Assembly: GCF_021532375.1 (NCBI RefSeq)
Contig: NZ_JAKGAP010000010.1
Span: 1 to 64,000 of the forward strand
Reading direction: 5' to 3'
DNA length: 64,000 nucleotides
Source of the DNA: Paenibacillus alkaliterrae
GTDB lineage: Bacteria > Bacillota > Bacilli > Paenibacillales > Paenibacillaceae
Shown here: positions 1 through 8,925 of the stretch, piece after piece
Layout: each line of letters starts with the position of its first letter
How positions within the stretch are numbered: the stretch's first letter is position 1
Position numbers and translations under genes: made by a program
Notes under the pieces: model-generated
Seen by the model: only the letters and a program-made list of their open reading frames with translations
Told to the model about the DNA's origin: nothing
Databases searched by the model: none

Positions 1-95
1 AAATCTAATCGCCAAATGCTTGTCGGTGGCGAATGAAAAAAGCCACCGTCATTGGCGGTTCCGAATTCACCGACAATTAAAGTGGCTGATGACAG

Positions 96-265
96 TTTGG
101 TCGAATTAGATCTATTTTCTAGACTAATATGGGTAAGTGATGAGCTTTTGAGGCCGCCTGGCGGGAGGTGCGACGAATTAAGTCTAGTTTCTAGATCTAT
201 GTTTGCAGAATGGCTTAGTTTGGTCGGATTAGATCTGTTTTCTAGACTAATATGGGTGAGTGATG
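96..265. repeat. Two 47-bp direct repeats plus a degenerate third copy
   Basis: Positions 96-142 and 219-265 are near-identical 47-bp units with three mismatches, each beginning TTTGGTCG and ending GTGATG. A diverged unit lies between them at about 171-205 (CGACGAATTAAGTCTAGTTTC). All units are rich in overlapping six-base palindromes (AGATCT, TCTAGA). The spacing is 123 bp between the two good copies. Function is unknown. It could be a small dispersed intergenic repeat or debris of a duplicated regulatory region. Confidence 0.7.
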
Positions 266-431
266 GTTGCTTTAATAAAGTGTGTCTGAGACAGCTGGAA
301 TTATTTCAGTTCGTGCTGCCGGAGCAGCCGTGAACTCGCGAGATTGATTAGTTCAAATTATATAGTTATTACCAGACTAGCAAGTTTCCATTTCCTTTTG
401 CAACACGATTGCAGCTAAAAGCCAAACAAAT

Positions 432-476
432 GGGGCTTTCCCCTAAGTCATCAAACATGACTTTTGGGACAGCCCC
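432..476 (-). terminator. Terminator of the ABC exporter remnant
   Basis: A long interrupted stem pairs GGGGCT...CCC...AAGTCAT (432-450) with ATGACTT...GGG...AGCCCC (456-476) just after the stop of the leftward gene at 483. The T-run on the minus strand is modest. Confidence 0.7.
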
Positions 477-482
477 GTTCCT

Positions 483-2369
483 TTAGGCCAAGCCGGCCAT
501 TTCTTCCGGCCTCATCGCTTTCAATTGCTGCTCGTAGAGCTTCCGGTATAATCCGCCTTCGCGCAGCAGCTTGCCGTGACTCCCTCTCTGTACGATTTCC
601 CCGTCGTCAATCACTAATATTTGATTAGCACGAACGACCGTGGCGAGACGATGGGCGATAACGAAGGTCGTCCTCCCCTGCATAAGGCGCTCCAAGGCTT
701 CTGTCACTAAAGCCTCAGATTCGGAGTCCAGAGCAGAGGTAGCTTCGTCCAAAATCAATATTTTCGGATCCTTAAGGAGCGCTCTCGCAATGGCCAACCG
801 CTGCTTTTGCCCGCCTGACAACCGCATTCCCCTCTCTCCGATTACCGACTCGTAACCGTCCTTAAACTGCATAATAAAGTCATGGGCATTGGCCGCTTTC
901 GCGGCAGCAATCACTTCTTTCATCGAAGCATCGGGACGGCCGTAGACCAGATTTTCTTTGATCGAGCCGGAGAAAAGAATATTTTCCTGCAGGACTAAAG
1001 CGATATGCCTTCGCAAATCCTCCAAGCGGTAATCGCGAACATTATGCCCGTCGATAAAAAACTCACCCTTGGCAGGCTCGTAAAACCTCGGGATCAGATT
1101 GATCAAGGTCGATTTGCCGGCGCCGCTGGGTCCGACAAGAGCGATCACTTCGCCTGAACGCGCTTCGAAGGTAATATCCTTTATCCCCTGCCTTTCTTCG
1201 ATCGTAACCTCCGGCGGGACGGGGCGGACATTCGTCGGCTTCCAGAAAAACGCTTCGGCGCTTTTTCCCGTTCAATCAAATCCGGGTTCACTGCTCCGTC
1301 AGCGGACTGTTGTGTTACATTTCGGGTTGAATACGTATATGAAACGTCAATAAACACAATATGTCCGTCGCATCTCGGCATGGATAGCGCATTTTCCGAT
1401 TCCGTGATCGCAGGCTTCTCATCGAGCACTTCAAAGATCCGCTCAATATTCGTTATGGAGTTTTGGATCGTAACATTGACGTCGGCGAAGCGTTGAATGG
1501 GTCCGTACAGATTACCTAGCAGCATCTGAAAGGCGATAATCTCGCCTGCGGTCATTTTGCCGGCAAGCACCATGCTTCCTCCGACCAGCCAGATCACGGA
1601 TGCCGCCGATATGCGCAAACGTCTCGCTAAGCCTTCCCAATACATTTGAGAACAAATGGGCGTATAACGTATGCTTATAGTGCTGCTTGGTCTGACCGGA
1701 AAACCGTTCCTGCTCCTGCCTTTCGCCATTGAACGCCTGGACGATCCGAATCCCCGCCATCCGCTCGACCAGCGTACCAGATATGCGCTCCATTTGCCGG
1801 TGAACGGACCGCCAGGCAAGACGGATATGCACATTCATATTCGTAAACGATAAGTAATAAAAGGGTAAAATAGCCAGCGATAAAGCCGCAAGGAAAACGT
1901 TCATCCGAAATAACAGAAAGCCCGCAAAAAGAACCATAAACAAATCGAGAACCAGATTGATAATTCCCCCGCCTATAAGGTTTTGCGCACCGCCGATGTC
2001 ATGAATGACTCTGGAGGAAATCCCGCCCACCTGGCGTTGATCATAAAAACTGACCGGCATCTTTTGCAAATGCTTGTATAACTGTTCGCGCAGATCCTTC
2101 ATCATTCGGTTGCCTAAAAGGGCAGAGCAGTAATTTCTGAAAAAATTAACGATGACGCCAATTAATAAAATAACGGACATCATCCCTATTATAGGGTAAA
2201 GCCCCCATCCGCCTTTACCGGCCAGCACATCGTCTATTAAGATTTGCGTGTAAATCGGCGTAGATAACGGCGCGATGAGTTGAACGATACCTAATAGAAT
2301 GATAAACCCTATCGTCCGCCTGTACGGCTTTGCCCAACATAAGTATCGTTTAACCGGACTAATACAAAT
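483..2369 (-). pseudogene. ABC exporter (MsbA/BmrA-type half transporter), broken
   Basis: The remains encode a fused membrane domain plus ATPase of the type I multidrug/lipid exporter family, normally about 580-600 residues. The C-terminal part (483 to about 1190) keeps Walker A GPSGAGKS, signature LSGGQKQ and Walker B ILILDEA with the H-loop AHR. The membrane half (about 1620-2369) is in another frame. A middle segment (about 1370-1620) carrying the end of the membrane domain and start of the ATPase domain is in a third frame. Frame breaks near 1620 and in 1200-1350 separate the parts, and at the second break the linker before the Walker A strand is replaced by unrelated sequence. No good ATG precedes the first conserved residues; only ATT or other rare codons follow the AGGGGGG box. 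It is probably inactive, unless the breaks are sequencing errors, which the replaced linker argues against. Confidence 0.8.
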
Positions 2370-2610
2370 CCCCCCTGAGCTAGATCTTTAATTGAAACCT
2401 TCCCCATCTTAGTTCAAGATGTAAGGGATTACAAAGACCATCCTGTAAAGGAAATCCAAGGAAATGAATGGAATATTGCGAAATGACTGCTTATAAAAGC
2501 AATGATGAAGGATCTCCAATTAATCTCCGATCACAGAAAGCAATTTAAAATTTACATATTGGCCAAATTGATGTTTAATGAAGGGTTAATGATTTTTTTT
2601 CGTTCGGCAT

Positions 2611-2646
2611 AAAAAAAAAGCAGGCCTGCGCTAAGCAAACCTGCTT
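2611..2646 (-). terminator. Terminator of the GGDEF remnant
   Basis: AAGCAGG (2618-2624) pairs with CCTGCTT (2640-2646). On the minus strand the stem is followed directly by nine T residues, giving a classic rho-independent terminator just past the stop at 2661. Confidence 0.85.
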
Positions 2647-2660
2647 CGGTTGATCCAACC

Positions 2661-3603
2661 TCACAGAGCTATTCGAGTCCGGGCGGCGCCATTGCGACCG
2701 TTGCCCTTGGCATCGTAAAGCGCTCTGTCGCACAAATTGTAGAGCGTTTCAAGAGTTGTACGTTGGTCGGGCACGATGGTGACAACACCGCGACTTACCG
2801 AAAGAGTGGCCGGAATTTCCGGAATACCAGCCTGAACCGCGGACAATCTGAAACGTTCTACAAGTCTATCGGATTCGGCTTCGTTCGCCTCTGGCAGCAG
2901 AATTGCAAATTCGTCGCCGCCATACCTGATATCGAACAACACCAATGAAAGATGCTTCTGTTTTTTCACATGCTCGGCTATGATTTGTTTTGCGAGTAAA
3001 ACAAAGGTTCTGCGATTTAGAATGCCCGTCAAATCATCGAAGCTGGCTACGCGCAGCAGTTCTTGGTCGACTTGTTCTTTCAACAAGATTACAAACCCGG
3101 TATTGCCTACGAACATGATTAAAAAAAGTGCTAAGAAGGATAACGTCTGGTAGAGCCCAGGTGTAAACAGCCCCATCATTTGATTGAATTCCAAAGCGGC
3201 AATTGTCCTTCCGACAAGGGAAGCGATGGTGAAAATATACAAAAAACCGATAATTTTCATAATCGATGATGCATTTTTGATCCGAATCATCCGATAAGCC
3301 GGGGTTACCATGAAGGCTGCTATTCCGATCGATGCTGCCGCAATCCTTATATTTTCTTGATTATTGAAAAAAATGACCAGATGAAACCCCAATATGGTTG
3401 CAGCAGTCAAGGCTGCATGCCATCTCTTCGTGTTTCGTTGAAATGCTTGCAGCAGCTAGCAATAGCCACGCGACCGCTTGTATACATTTTGCTAGAAAGA
3501 AAACATTTAGGCTGCTATCTTTCGTATGATTGCGCCAATAAGCGCTAATGAGGATTACAGAAAATAAGTGTCCGACCACGAGTAAGATGAAAATCGTCTT
3601 CAT
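2661..3603 (-). pseudogene. Membrane-anchored GGDEF protein, frameshifted and internally deleted
   Basis: This is a remnant of a diguanylate cyclase with an N-terminal bundle of membrane helices. The first 60 or so residues (from about 3603, KTIFILLVVGHLF) are in one frame; the rest of the membrane region and the GGDEF domain are in another, joined near 3400. The domain opens normally with DDLTGILNRRTF, but LSLVLFDI runs straight into RYGGDEFAILLP. About 40 residues that normally carry the metal and substrate positions between these motifs are missing in frame. The gene could not make an active cyclase even if the frameshift were repaired. Which signal it sensed is not visible. Confidence 0.8.
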
Positions 3604-3833
3604 ATCTAGTAGCAATGTCATGCTGAGCACCAAGCGCGTCGGATGAGGCGTACGGAGCCGAAATTATTGGATTTTTCCAAGTTAGCGCACCATTTGGTGC
3701 GTCCGAGGGGAAAGTTACTGGAGGAATCCAACATAGCGCGTTGGTTGGCGTGTTTAGCTGGGGAGACACAAAGGAGCAGTTCCTCAGACATCAATCTGAC
3801 TGAGAGACTGCCCCAATTTTTGCATCTATCGGG

Positions 3834-4106
3834 ATGATATCCCAAAATGCTTATGAATGTTATTACCTGCGCCTGCACCCCGCGCATTTTTCCTGCCTCC
3901 AAATTGCCAAACCCGTTCGAGTAACTATCAAGAAAAATAAAAAAGAGGAAGCTTTCCGTGAAATGAAAAGCAAGCTTGCCTTACGTCCGATTCATCTTAC
4001 ACGTCCAGAGCGAGTGAAAGCCCATGTAAGCTTGTGTATCTTAGCAGATTACGATGACAGAGATGACAGAGCAACAAAAGCGTTGAGTGAAGATCATTCC
4101 AAGTGA
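3834..4106 (+). pseudogene. Transposase C-terminal remnant (IS1634/IS4-like)
   Basis: The segment EAFREMKSKLALRPIHLT followed by ERVKAHVSLCILA resembles the C-terminal FR-x-LKS...RPI...R-x-AH-x-x-ICFLA signature of IS1634/IS4-group DDE transposases. The catalytic part is absent and no terminal inverted repeats were found on either side. The upstream stretch 3634-3833 holds no recognisable gene. It sits beside the broken GGDEF gene and may mark an old insertion and deletion event. Confidence 0.55.
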
Positions 4107-4152
4107 GAGATAGTTGTCAAACGATAACAGATCGTTCCTAACGGGAGGCCAA

Positions 4153-5169
4153 TCATACTTCCAAAACGACTTTTCTCACATCGTTCGGATGCCTTTCAAT
4201 GAGTTCAATCGCTTGATGAATTTCTTCCAATCGAAAGCGATGCGTAATGAAAGATTTCGTATCTATTTTTCTATCATTAAATAAGGTAATCACTTCAGAA
4301 AACTTATCTGACTGTAAGCGAGAGCCTGCGATAGTCAATTCTTTCTTCGTGATCGGCAATTGAGGAATCTGTGACGGAGTATCGCCGAATCCAAGTACCA
4401 CAACGCGCCCTGCTACGGAGGTATATTCCACTGCCTGTTCAAATGTCTTTGTTGTACATACTGCATCAATGGTTACGTTCGGGCCCAAACCTCCGGTAAG
4501 GGCGAAAATCTCCTTACGGATATCGTCATTGGCAGCATTGAACGCATAATCTGCTCCCAATTCCAGAGCATAAGCGAGTTTGGCATCACTCAAATCGGAA
4601 ACAATGCAGGTAGCACCTTGAATTTTAGCTATCTGCAAGGCACATATGCCGATGGGTCCGGCACCCATAATAAATACGGTATCACCTTTTCGCACATCTC
4701 CGCGCCATACCGCCTGAGCTCCAATCGTAAAGGGTTCAATCAGAACCCCTGTCTGCCAATCCAAGTCCTCTGCAATTTTATGAACGTTATTTTCCGGAAG
4801 CACTATATATTCCTGATAACCTCCGTCCAAATGAACGCCGTATACCTGCAAATGTTCACATACATTTTTTCGTCCAGACTTACAGGCATAACAATTTCCG
4901 CAAGTCTGTATCGGTTCCAACACAACTTTATCTCCTACAGAAACATACTCAACATTCGATCCTACTTCCACGATTTCACCAGTCACTTCGTGGCCAATGA
5001 TTCGCGGATAAGTAGCAACAGGGGAAGTCCCGTGATAAATATGCATATCCGAGCCGCAAATTCCTACCAATTTCACTTTCATAAGTACTTCATTACCATT
5101 ACGTATATGCGGCTTTTCTTTCTCAATAATCTTAACTTCACCCGGTTTTACAACTTGTACCGCTTTCAT
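4153..5169 (-). CDS. Zinc-dependent alcohol/polyol dehydrogenase (MDR family)
   Basis: A medium-chain dehydrogenase of about 338 residues of the sorbitol/threonine dehydrogenase group, predicted to oxidise a secondary alcohol of a sugar acid or polyol with NAD(P). Visible features are catalytic zinc ligands Cys38 (GICGSDMH) and His60-Glu61 (GHEVTG), the structural zinc set CGNCYACKSGRKNVC (Cys90, 93, 96, 104), and the Rossmann motif GAGPIG near residue 170. The ATG at 5169 is preferred because GAGAGGTG lies eight bases upstream. It is the last gene of the leftward operon 9849-4153 after a YhcH-type protein and a YiaK-type reductase, which suggests a linked oxidation step. The exact substrate cannot be read from sequence. 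Confidence 0.88.
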   Translation of the reverse strand: MKAVQVVKPGEVKIIEKEKPHIRNGNEVLMKVKLVGICGSDMHIYHGTSPVATYPRIIGHEVTGEIVEVGSNVEYVSVGDKVVLEPIQTCGNCYACKSGRKNVCEHLQVYGVHLDGGYQEYIVLPENNVHKIAEDLDWQTGVLIEPFTIGAQAVWRGDVRKGDTVFIMGAGPIGICALQIAKIQGATCIVSDLSDAKLAYALELGADYAFNAANDDIRKEIFALTGGLGPNVTIDAVCTTKTFEQAVEYTSVAGRVVVLGFGDTPSQIPQLPITKKELTIAGSRLQSDKFSEVITLFNDRKIDTKSFITHRFRLEEIHQAIELIERHPNDVRKVVLEV

Positions 5170-5199
5170 AGCATTCACCTCTCTGCCATTATGCCGAGA

Positions 5200-5679
5200 T
5201 TAATTTGGTATTAACCATTTTTTATTTACTTTCACAACTACCTTTTTTATAGTCGTTCGGCCATTTCTACTGCAACCGGGTCTATGCAAGTCGGAAGGAA
5301 AAAATATCGCAAACATCCCGGGATATAACGCCAGCTCCATTTCCCCTTTAATTTCTTCATATAGCGCATAATCCTTCGTTTCCAGTTCGTTTTCGACGGG
5401 AACGTTTTCTCTCGATTCCCTTGCGAAACCAATAATCTCCTCACCGCTTATCAGGTACTGGACATCAATGTACTTGGAGTGACATTCGGCTCTTCTCTCA
5501 GACTTGTCCACTGTACTCATTTCTTGAACGACAGCAAACAAATCGTCTCCTTCGATTTCATACTTCCCTGTATCTAGTTGAACCAAATCTGTGTTTTTAA
5601 TGTACTCCAATGCTTTCTGAATAACGGGTGAGAGTGAGTTTCTTTCCTCTTCCCAGTTCATGAAGTCTCCGAAGATCAT
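5200..5679 (-). CDS. YhcH/YjgK/YiaL family protein
   Basis: A 159-residue cupin-fold protein of the YhcH/YjgK/YiaL (EbgC, TabA) family. Members commonly accompany sugar or sialic acid catabolism and some act as anomerases. The conserved EIEGDDLFAVVQE, the ECHSKYIDVQYLISGEE metal/substrate region and the PGMFAIFFPSDLHRPGC strand are all present. The ATG at 5679 is chosen because GAGGGGG lies a few bases upstream and the preceding gene ends at 5700. A longer frame start would lie inside that gene. Pairing with a YiaK-like reductase mirrors the yiaK-yiaL pair of the E. coli 2,3-diketo-L-gulonate operon. Confidence 0.85.
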   Translation of the reverse strand: MIFGDFMNWEEERNSLSPVIQKALEYIKNTDLVQLDTGKYEIEGDDLFAVVQEMSTVDKSERRAECHSKYIDVQYLISGEEIIGFARESRENVPVENELETKDYALYEEIKGEMELALYPGMFAIFFPSDLHRPGCSRNGRTTIKKVVVKVNKKWLIPN

Positions 5680-5699
5680 GCTTAACCCCCTCATTTCTA

Positions 5700-6716
5700 T
5701 TACAGATCCAATACGGTCTTCCAAATATTCTCATCAACAGGTATTCCTTTTTCCAAGTTCGCTTTTCTTGTTTCGACTGTGCGTTCTCCTGGAAAAGTAA
5801 CCTTACCATCTATTTCAGCAGGTTCTGCCTGATGTAAATACTCAACGACCTCGTTGACCATATTTTCAGTAAATAATTCACCTGATATGACAGTCGGGTC
5901 CATGGCTATAAATACTTGAGAGCCTCCATAACCGGAAATCCCAGGCTGAGGTTTTAACTCATCCATTTTGCGGGTAGATAATCCGCCTGATAGCAATGCA
6001 GCTATTAAATCCAATAAAATGGATAGCCCCGAGCCCTTCCAATATCCGGTAGGTAAAATGCGCATCGATCTCTCAATCGCTGCCGGATCTCTAGTCAATT
6101 GCCCCTCGTCGTCAAACCCGCCATCTACGGGCAAAAGTTCATTTTTCAATCTTGTCACCTCTAATTTTCCATAGGAAAATTGAGACATAGCCATATCCAA
6201 TACAATGTTGCCAGACTCTCTCGGAACCGCTAAAACAAAGGGGTTATTTCCTATTTTTGTTTCTTTTGCCCCCCATGGAGGCATGCAGGATTCCGTATTC
6301 GTCCAGCAGATCCCTATGCATCCGGCATTAGCAGCCTGCCAACCGTAACTGCCTCCACGCATCCAATGATTCGTATTTCTAATCGTTACGATTCCAACCC
6401 CATGTTCACGGGCCATTTCAATTGCACGCTGCATACACATTTTTGCATTTAAATTCCCTGCTCCGAGGTTTCCGTCATACCTTTCGAGCATCCCCACACT
6501 ATCCATTTTTGTCGGGACCGCGTGAATATCCACCAAGCCCTTATCGATATAATCCACAAAACGGGGAACCCGGTTTAAACCATGTGAATAAACGCCCTCC
6601 AGACTTGCTTCTGCAAATAATAGAGCGCATTCCTCTGCACGTTCTTTTGTAAACCCTTTTTTCAGCAGTACCCGCACGATCTCATCTTTCATCGTTTCAA
6701 AAGGAACCCTTTTCAT
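5700..6716 (-). CDS. Malate/L-lactate dehydrogenase family reductase, YiaK-like
   Basis: A 338-residue NAD(P)H-dependent oxidoreductase of the LDH2/MDH2 family. It matches the E. coli 2,3-diketo-L-gulonate reductase YiaK (DlgD) along most of its length as remembered: GVYSHGLNRVPRF, NTNHWMRGGSYGWQAA, ICWTN, MPPWGAKE, LPVDGGFDDEG and ILPTGYWKGSGLSILLD. The likely reaction is reduction of a 2-keto or 2,3-diketo sugar acid in the cytoplasm. AAGGAGAG precedes the ATG. It lies downstream of a CUT1 ABC transporter, where enteric yia loci use a TRAP transporter, so the imported compound may differ. Family assignment is firm; substrate is inference. Confidence 0.88.
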   Translation of the reverse strand: MKRVPFETMKDEIVRVLLKKGFTKERAEECALLFAEASLEGVYSHGLNRVPRFVDYIDKGLVDIHAVPTKMDSVGMLERYDGNLGAGNLNAKMCMQRAIEMAREHGVGIVTIRNTNHWMRGGSYGWQAANAGCIGICWTNTESCMPPWGAKETKIGNNPFVLAVPRESGNIVLDMAMSQFSYGKLEVTRLKNELLPVDGGFDDEGQLTRDPAAIERSMRILPTGYWKGSGLSILLDLIAALLSGGLSTRKMDELKPQPGISGYGGSQVFIAMDPTVISGELFTENMVNEVVEYLHQAEPAEIDGKVTFPGERTVETRKANLEKGIPVDENIWKTVLDL

Positions 6717-6768
6717 TTTCCGTCTCTCCTTCTAGCTTGTTTTATGCCGCATGCCTTTCATTTCCAGC

Positions 6769-8064
6769 TTATTTCTTATAATACCCTCTAGATTCCAACA
6801 GTTTATGGATACTCGCGTTTGTTTCATCAAGAGCATCCTTTGGGGATTTTTCTCCAGCAAGAGCTTTTGAAATACCATCGGTGATCATTTCCTGAATGCT
6901 AGGCCATTCCGGTAGATTAGGTTCCAGTTTAGCCCGATTGATCGCCGCTTCAATATAGGGGAACTCAGGACGCTCCTTAATCAATTCGGGATCTTGCAAA
7001 ACAGACTTTACAGGTGGAACGCCGCCCGCGAGCGCATACCTCTTCGCACCTTCATTAGTGACCCATGATATGAATTTATAAGCGGCTTCTTTCTTTTTGG
7101 ATGCGGTGTTTATGGCGATCGACCATGCATGGATGAATGAAACTCCATCAGGTACTTGAGTAACCGCAAACTTATCAAACACTTTCGGAGATTTCGTTTG
7201 ATCTTTCAATTGTGAGTATGCTGCGTTCCATTCGACGGCCATCGCTACTTTTTCATTTTGAAATGCGGATAGCACTTCAGGAAACTCGTACGTGGTTGCG
7301 TCCGGAGGGACCACCTTATGTTTCCGGAAATTATCGACTACAAAAGTGAGCGCCTTTACCCCGGCTTCACTGTTTAGAGTCGGCTTCGTATCCTTATCAA
7401 ACAATTCTCCACCCATAGCCCAAAAATACTGATACCATTCCTTAGGTTGTGTATATCCTCTCTTGCCTTGGAAAGTGGTACCGAATTCTGTTGGGGATTG
7501 CGGATTCTTACTTTGGGTAAACTTTTCTGCGAGCTCGGCATACTCTTCCCACGTTTTCGGTGGATTTGGAATTAAATCTTTTCGATAAATTAATAACATG
7601 GTACTCAATTCAAGCGGCATTGCATAAGTCTTTTCTTTATATTTGACGGATTGGACGGATGCCGGTAAAAAATGCTCTAAATTTGTGCCGTTTTTTTCCA
7701 TAAAGGGACCAAGGTCCTCGAATTGTCCTCCAGCGGCAAATTGTCCCACATAATTATTAAGCACTAACGCTACATCAAGACCCTCATCTTTTCCAAGCAG
7801 TTGGGTAGATACCTTTTGCAAGTATGCATCCCGCCCTATCTCCTGGACGTTTACTTTAATCCCCGTTTCTTTTTCAAAGTCAGGCCCTAATTTGTTTAAT
7901 GAATTGTACAAAACGCCCGACTGGGCAACAACTGTAATCGTCTCCCCCTTCGTCGCGGCTTGACCGTTTGTGGTTGAAGATGTTGAAGTTTGACTGGTCG
8001 CCGGCGCACATCCGACAGTAATGAGTAAGAGTGTTAAAGCGCCTAGCATCATTTTTTTCCGCAT
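6769..8064 (-). CDS. Sugar ABC transporter substrate-binding lipoprotein
   Basis: A 431-residue extracellular solute-binding protein of the CUT1 (MalE-like, family 1) type. The signal peptide MRKKMMLGALTLLLITVGC ends in a lipobox with Cys19 as lipid anchor, followed by a Ser/Thr-rich linker. The mature part carries the usual DYA-type motifs such as FEKETGIKVNVQE, PKTWEEYAELAEKF and YKFISWVTNEGAKRYA. An AGGGGGA box lies eight bases before the ATG. It follows its two permease genes, so it delivers sugar or sugar acid to that pair. No ATPase gene is nearby; a shared MsmX-type ATPase is usual for such systems in Firmicutes. Confidence 0.9.
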   Translation of the reverse strand: MRKKMMLGALTLLLITVGCAPATSQTSTSSTTNGQAATKGETITVVAQSGVLYNSLNKLGPDFEKETGIKVNVQEIGRDAYLQKVSTQLLGKDEGLDVALVLNNYVGQFAAGGQFEDLGPFMEKNGTNLEHFLPASVQSVKYKEKTYAMPLELSTMLLIYRKDLIPNPPKTWEEYAELAEKFTQSKNPQSPTEFGTTFQGKRGYTQPKEWYQYFWAMGGELFDKDTKPTLNSEAGVKALTFVVDNFRKHKVVPPDATTYEFPEVLSAFQNEKVAMAVEWNAAYSQLKDQTKSPKVFDKFAVTQVPDGVSFIHAWSIAINTASKKKEAAYKFISWVTNEGAKRYALAGGVPPVKSVLQDPELIKERPEFPYIEAAINRAKLEPNLPEWPSIQEMITDGISKALAGEKSPKDALDETNASIHKLLESRGYYKK

Positions 8065-8095
8065 AGCAATGTCCCCCTAGAAGAATAGTATATGA

Positions 8096-8908
8096 TCATT
8101 TCACAGCACCCATCGTAAGCCCTTTAACCAGATGCTTTTGGACAAGAAGTGTGAAAATAAACAACGGAATCATCAACATTGTACCGGTAGCAGTAACAGG
8201 TCCCCAAAGAATGGCTTCCTGCGTGACGAAATTGGCTGCCATGACAGGCAATGTTTTAGCTTGTGTGCCTGTCAGATTTAATGCGAATAAAAATTCATTC
8301 CAGGAGTTCATTGCTGCAAAAATGGCAGACACAGCGAAACCGGGCTTCGCCAGCGGCAGCATAATCCGCCACATGGCACCAAAACGTGAAGCACCATCAA
8401 TTGACGCTGCTTCTTCCAGACTTTCAGGAAGTTCTTTCAGAAACCCCCACATCAACCAGATGACAAAGGGCAAATTAAATGATGTGTAGGCTAAAGTGAG
8501 TGTGTATAAATTATCAGTTCCTCCAAATTGACGAAATATGACGAAGAAAGGTACAACCAGCACAATGGGTGGAAACATCTTAGTAAAGAACACGGCGAAG
8601 CTGATCCATTTCTGGCCCCTGATCCGAAATCGAGCAAGACTGTAACCCGCTAATGTACCTACAAAAAGCGAAAGCGCAGTTGATAATACAGTTACGATCA
8701 GCGAATTTAGAAAATAATATAAAAACGGTTGTTTGCTAAATACAATCGAGTAGTTTTCAAAGGTTGGTTTAAACATCCAGACAGGCGGGATTTGAAAAGC
8801 CTGTACCGGCGTTTTAATTGAAGTAAACATCACCCAGAATATCGGAAATAGAAATATGATCAAAGCAATGCTGACATATCCATATCCCCATCCATTTTTG
8901 CGAATCAT
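8096..8908 (-). CDS. Sugar ABC transporter permease (MalG/CUT1)
   Basis: A 270-residue inner-membrane permease with six predicted helices. The EAA loop EELPESLEEAASIDGASRFGAMW in the second half docks the ATPase, and the C-terminus QKHLVKGLTMGAVK is the typical MalG-type ending. The ATG at 8908 is preferred over an upstream in-frame codon because GAGGGGGGAA lies seven bases before it and the preceding permease ends at 8926. It forms the translocation pore with the adjoining MalF-type permease. Confidence 0.9.
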   Translation of the reverse strand: MIRKNGWGYGYVSIALIIFLFPIFWVMFTSIKTPVQAFQIPPVWMFKPTFENYSIVFSKQPFLYYFLNSLIVTVLSTALSLFVGTLAGYSLARFRIRGQKWISFAVFFTKMFPPIVLVVPFFVIFRQFGGTDNLYTLTLAYTSFNLPFVIWLMWGFLKELPESLEEAASIDGASRFGAMWRIMLPLAKPGFAVSAIFAAMNSWNEFLFALNLTGTQAKTLPVMAANFVTQEAILWGPVTATGTMLMIPLFIFTLLVQKHLVKGLTMGAVK

Positions 8909-8925
8909 GCGCTTCCCCCCTCTCT

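Larger units (their letters stand above)
1..482. other. Non-coding or decayed stretch
   Basis: No convincing gene is seen here. An open frame on the plus strand from 52 to 333 consists mainly of a repeated LDLFSRLIWVSD segment that follows from a DNA repeat, and it has no ribosome binding site, so it is not called as a gene. A weak GC-rich inverted repeat near 33-58 with a T-run on the minus strand could be a terminator remnant. The stretch ends in the terminator of the leftward gene at 483. Confidence 0.5.

Noticed and set aside
52..333. Open frame with a repeated LDLFSRLIWVSD segment as a repeat protein gene
   Set aside because: The amino-acid repeat follows from the 47-bp DNA repeat; no ribosome binding site and no recognisable domain.
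3643..3837. Plus-strand frame between the GGDEF remnant and the transposase tail
   Set aside because: No ribosome binding site, no family resemblance, in decayed DNA with open frames on both strands.
4618..5214. 198-codon plus-strand frame opposite the dehydrogenase gene
   Set aside because: The opposite strand encodes a complete zinc dehydrogenase with all zinc ligands; this is an antisense shadow.
5597..5809. Alternative minus-strand frame across the YhcH/YiaK boundary
   Set aside because: It lies entirely over two well-supported genes in another frame.
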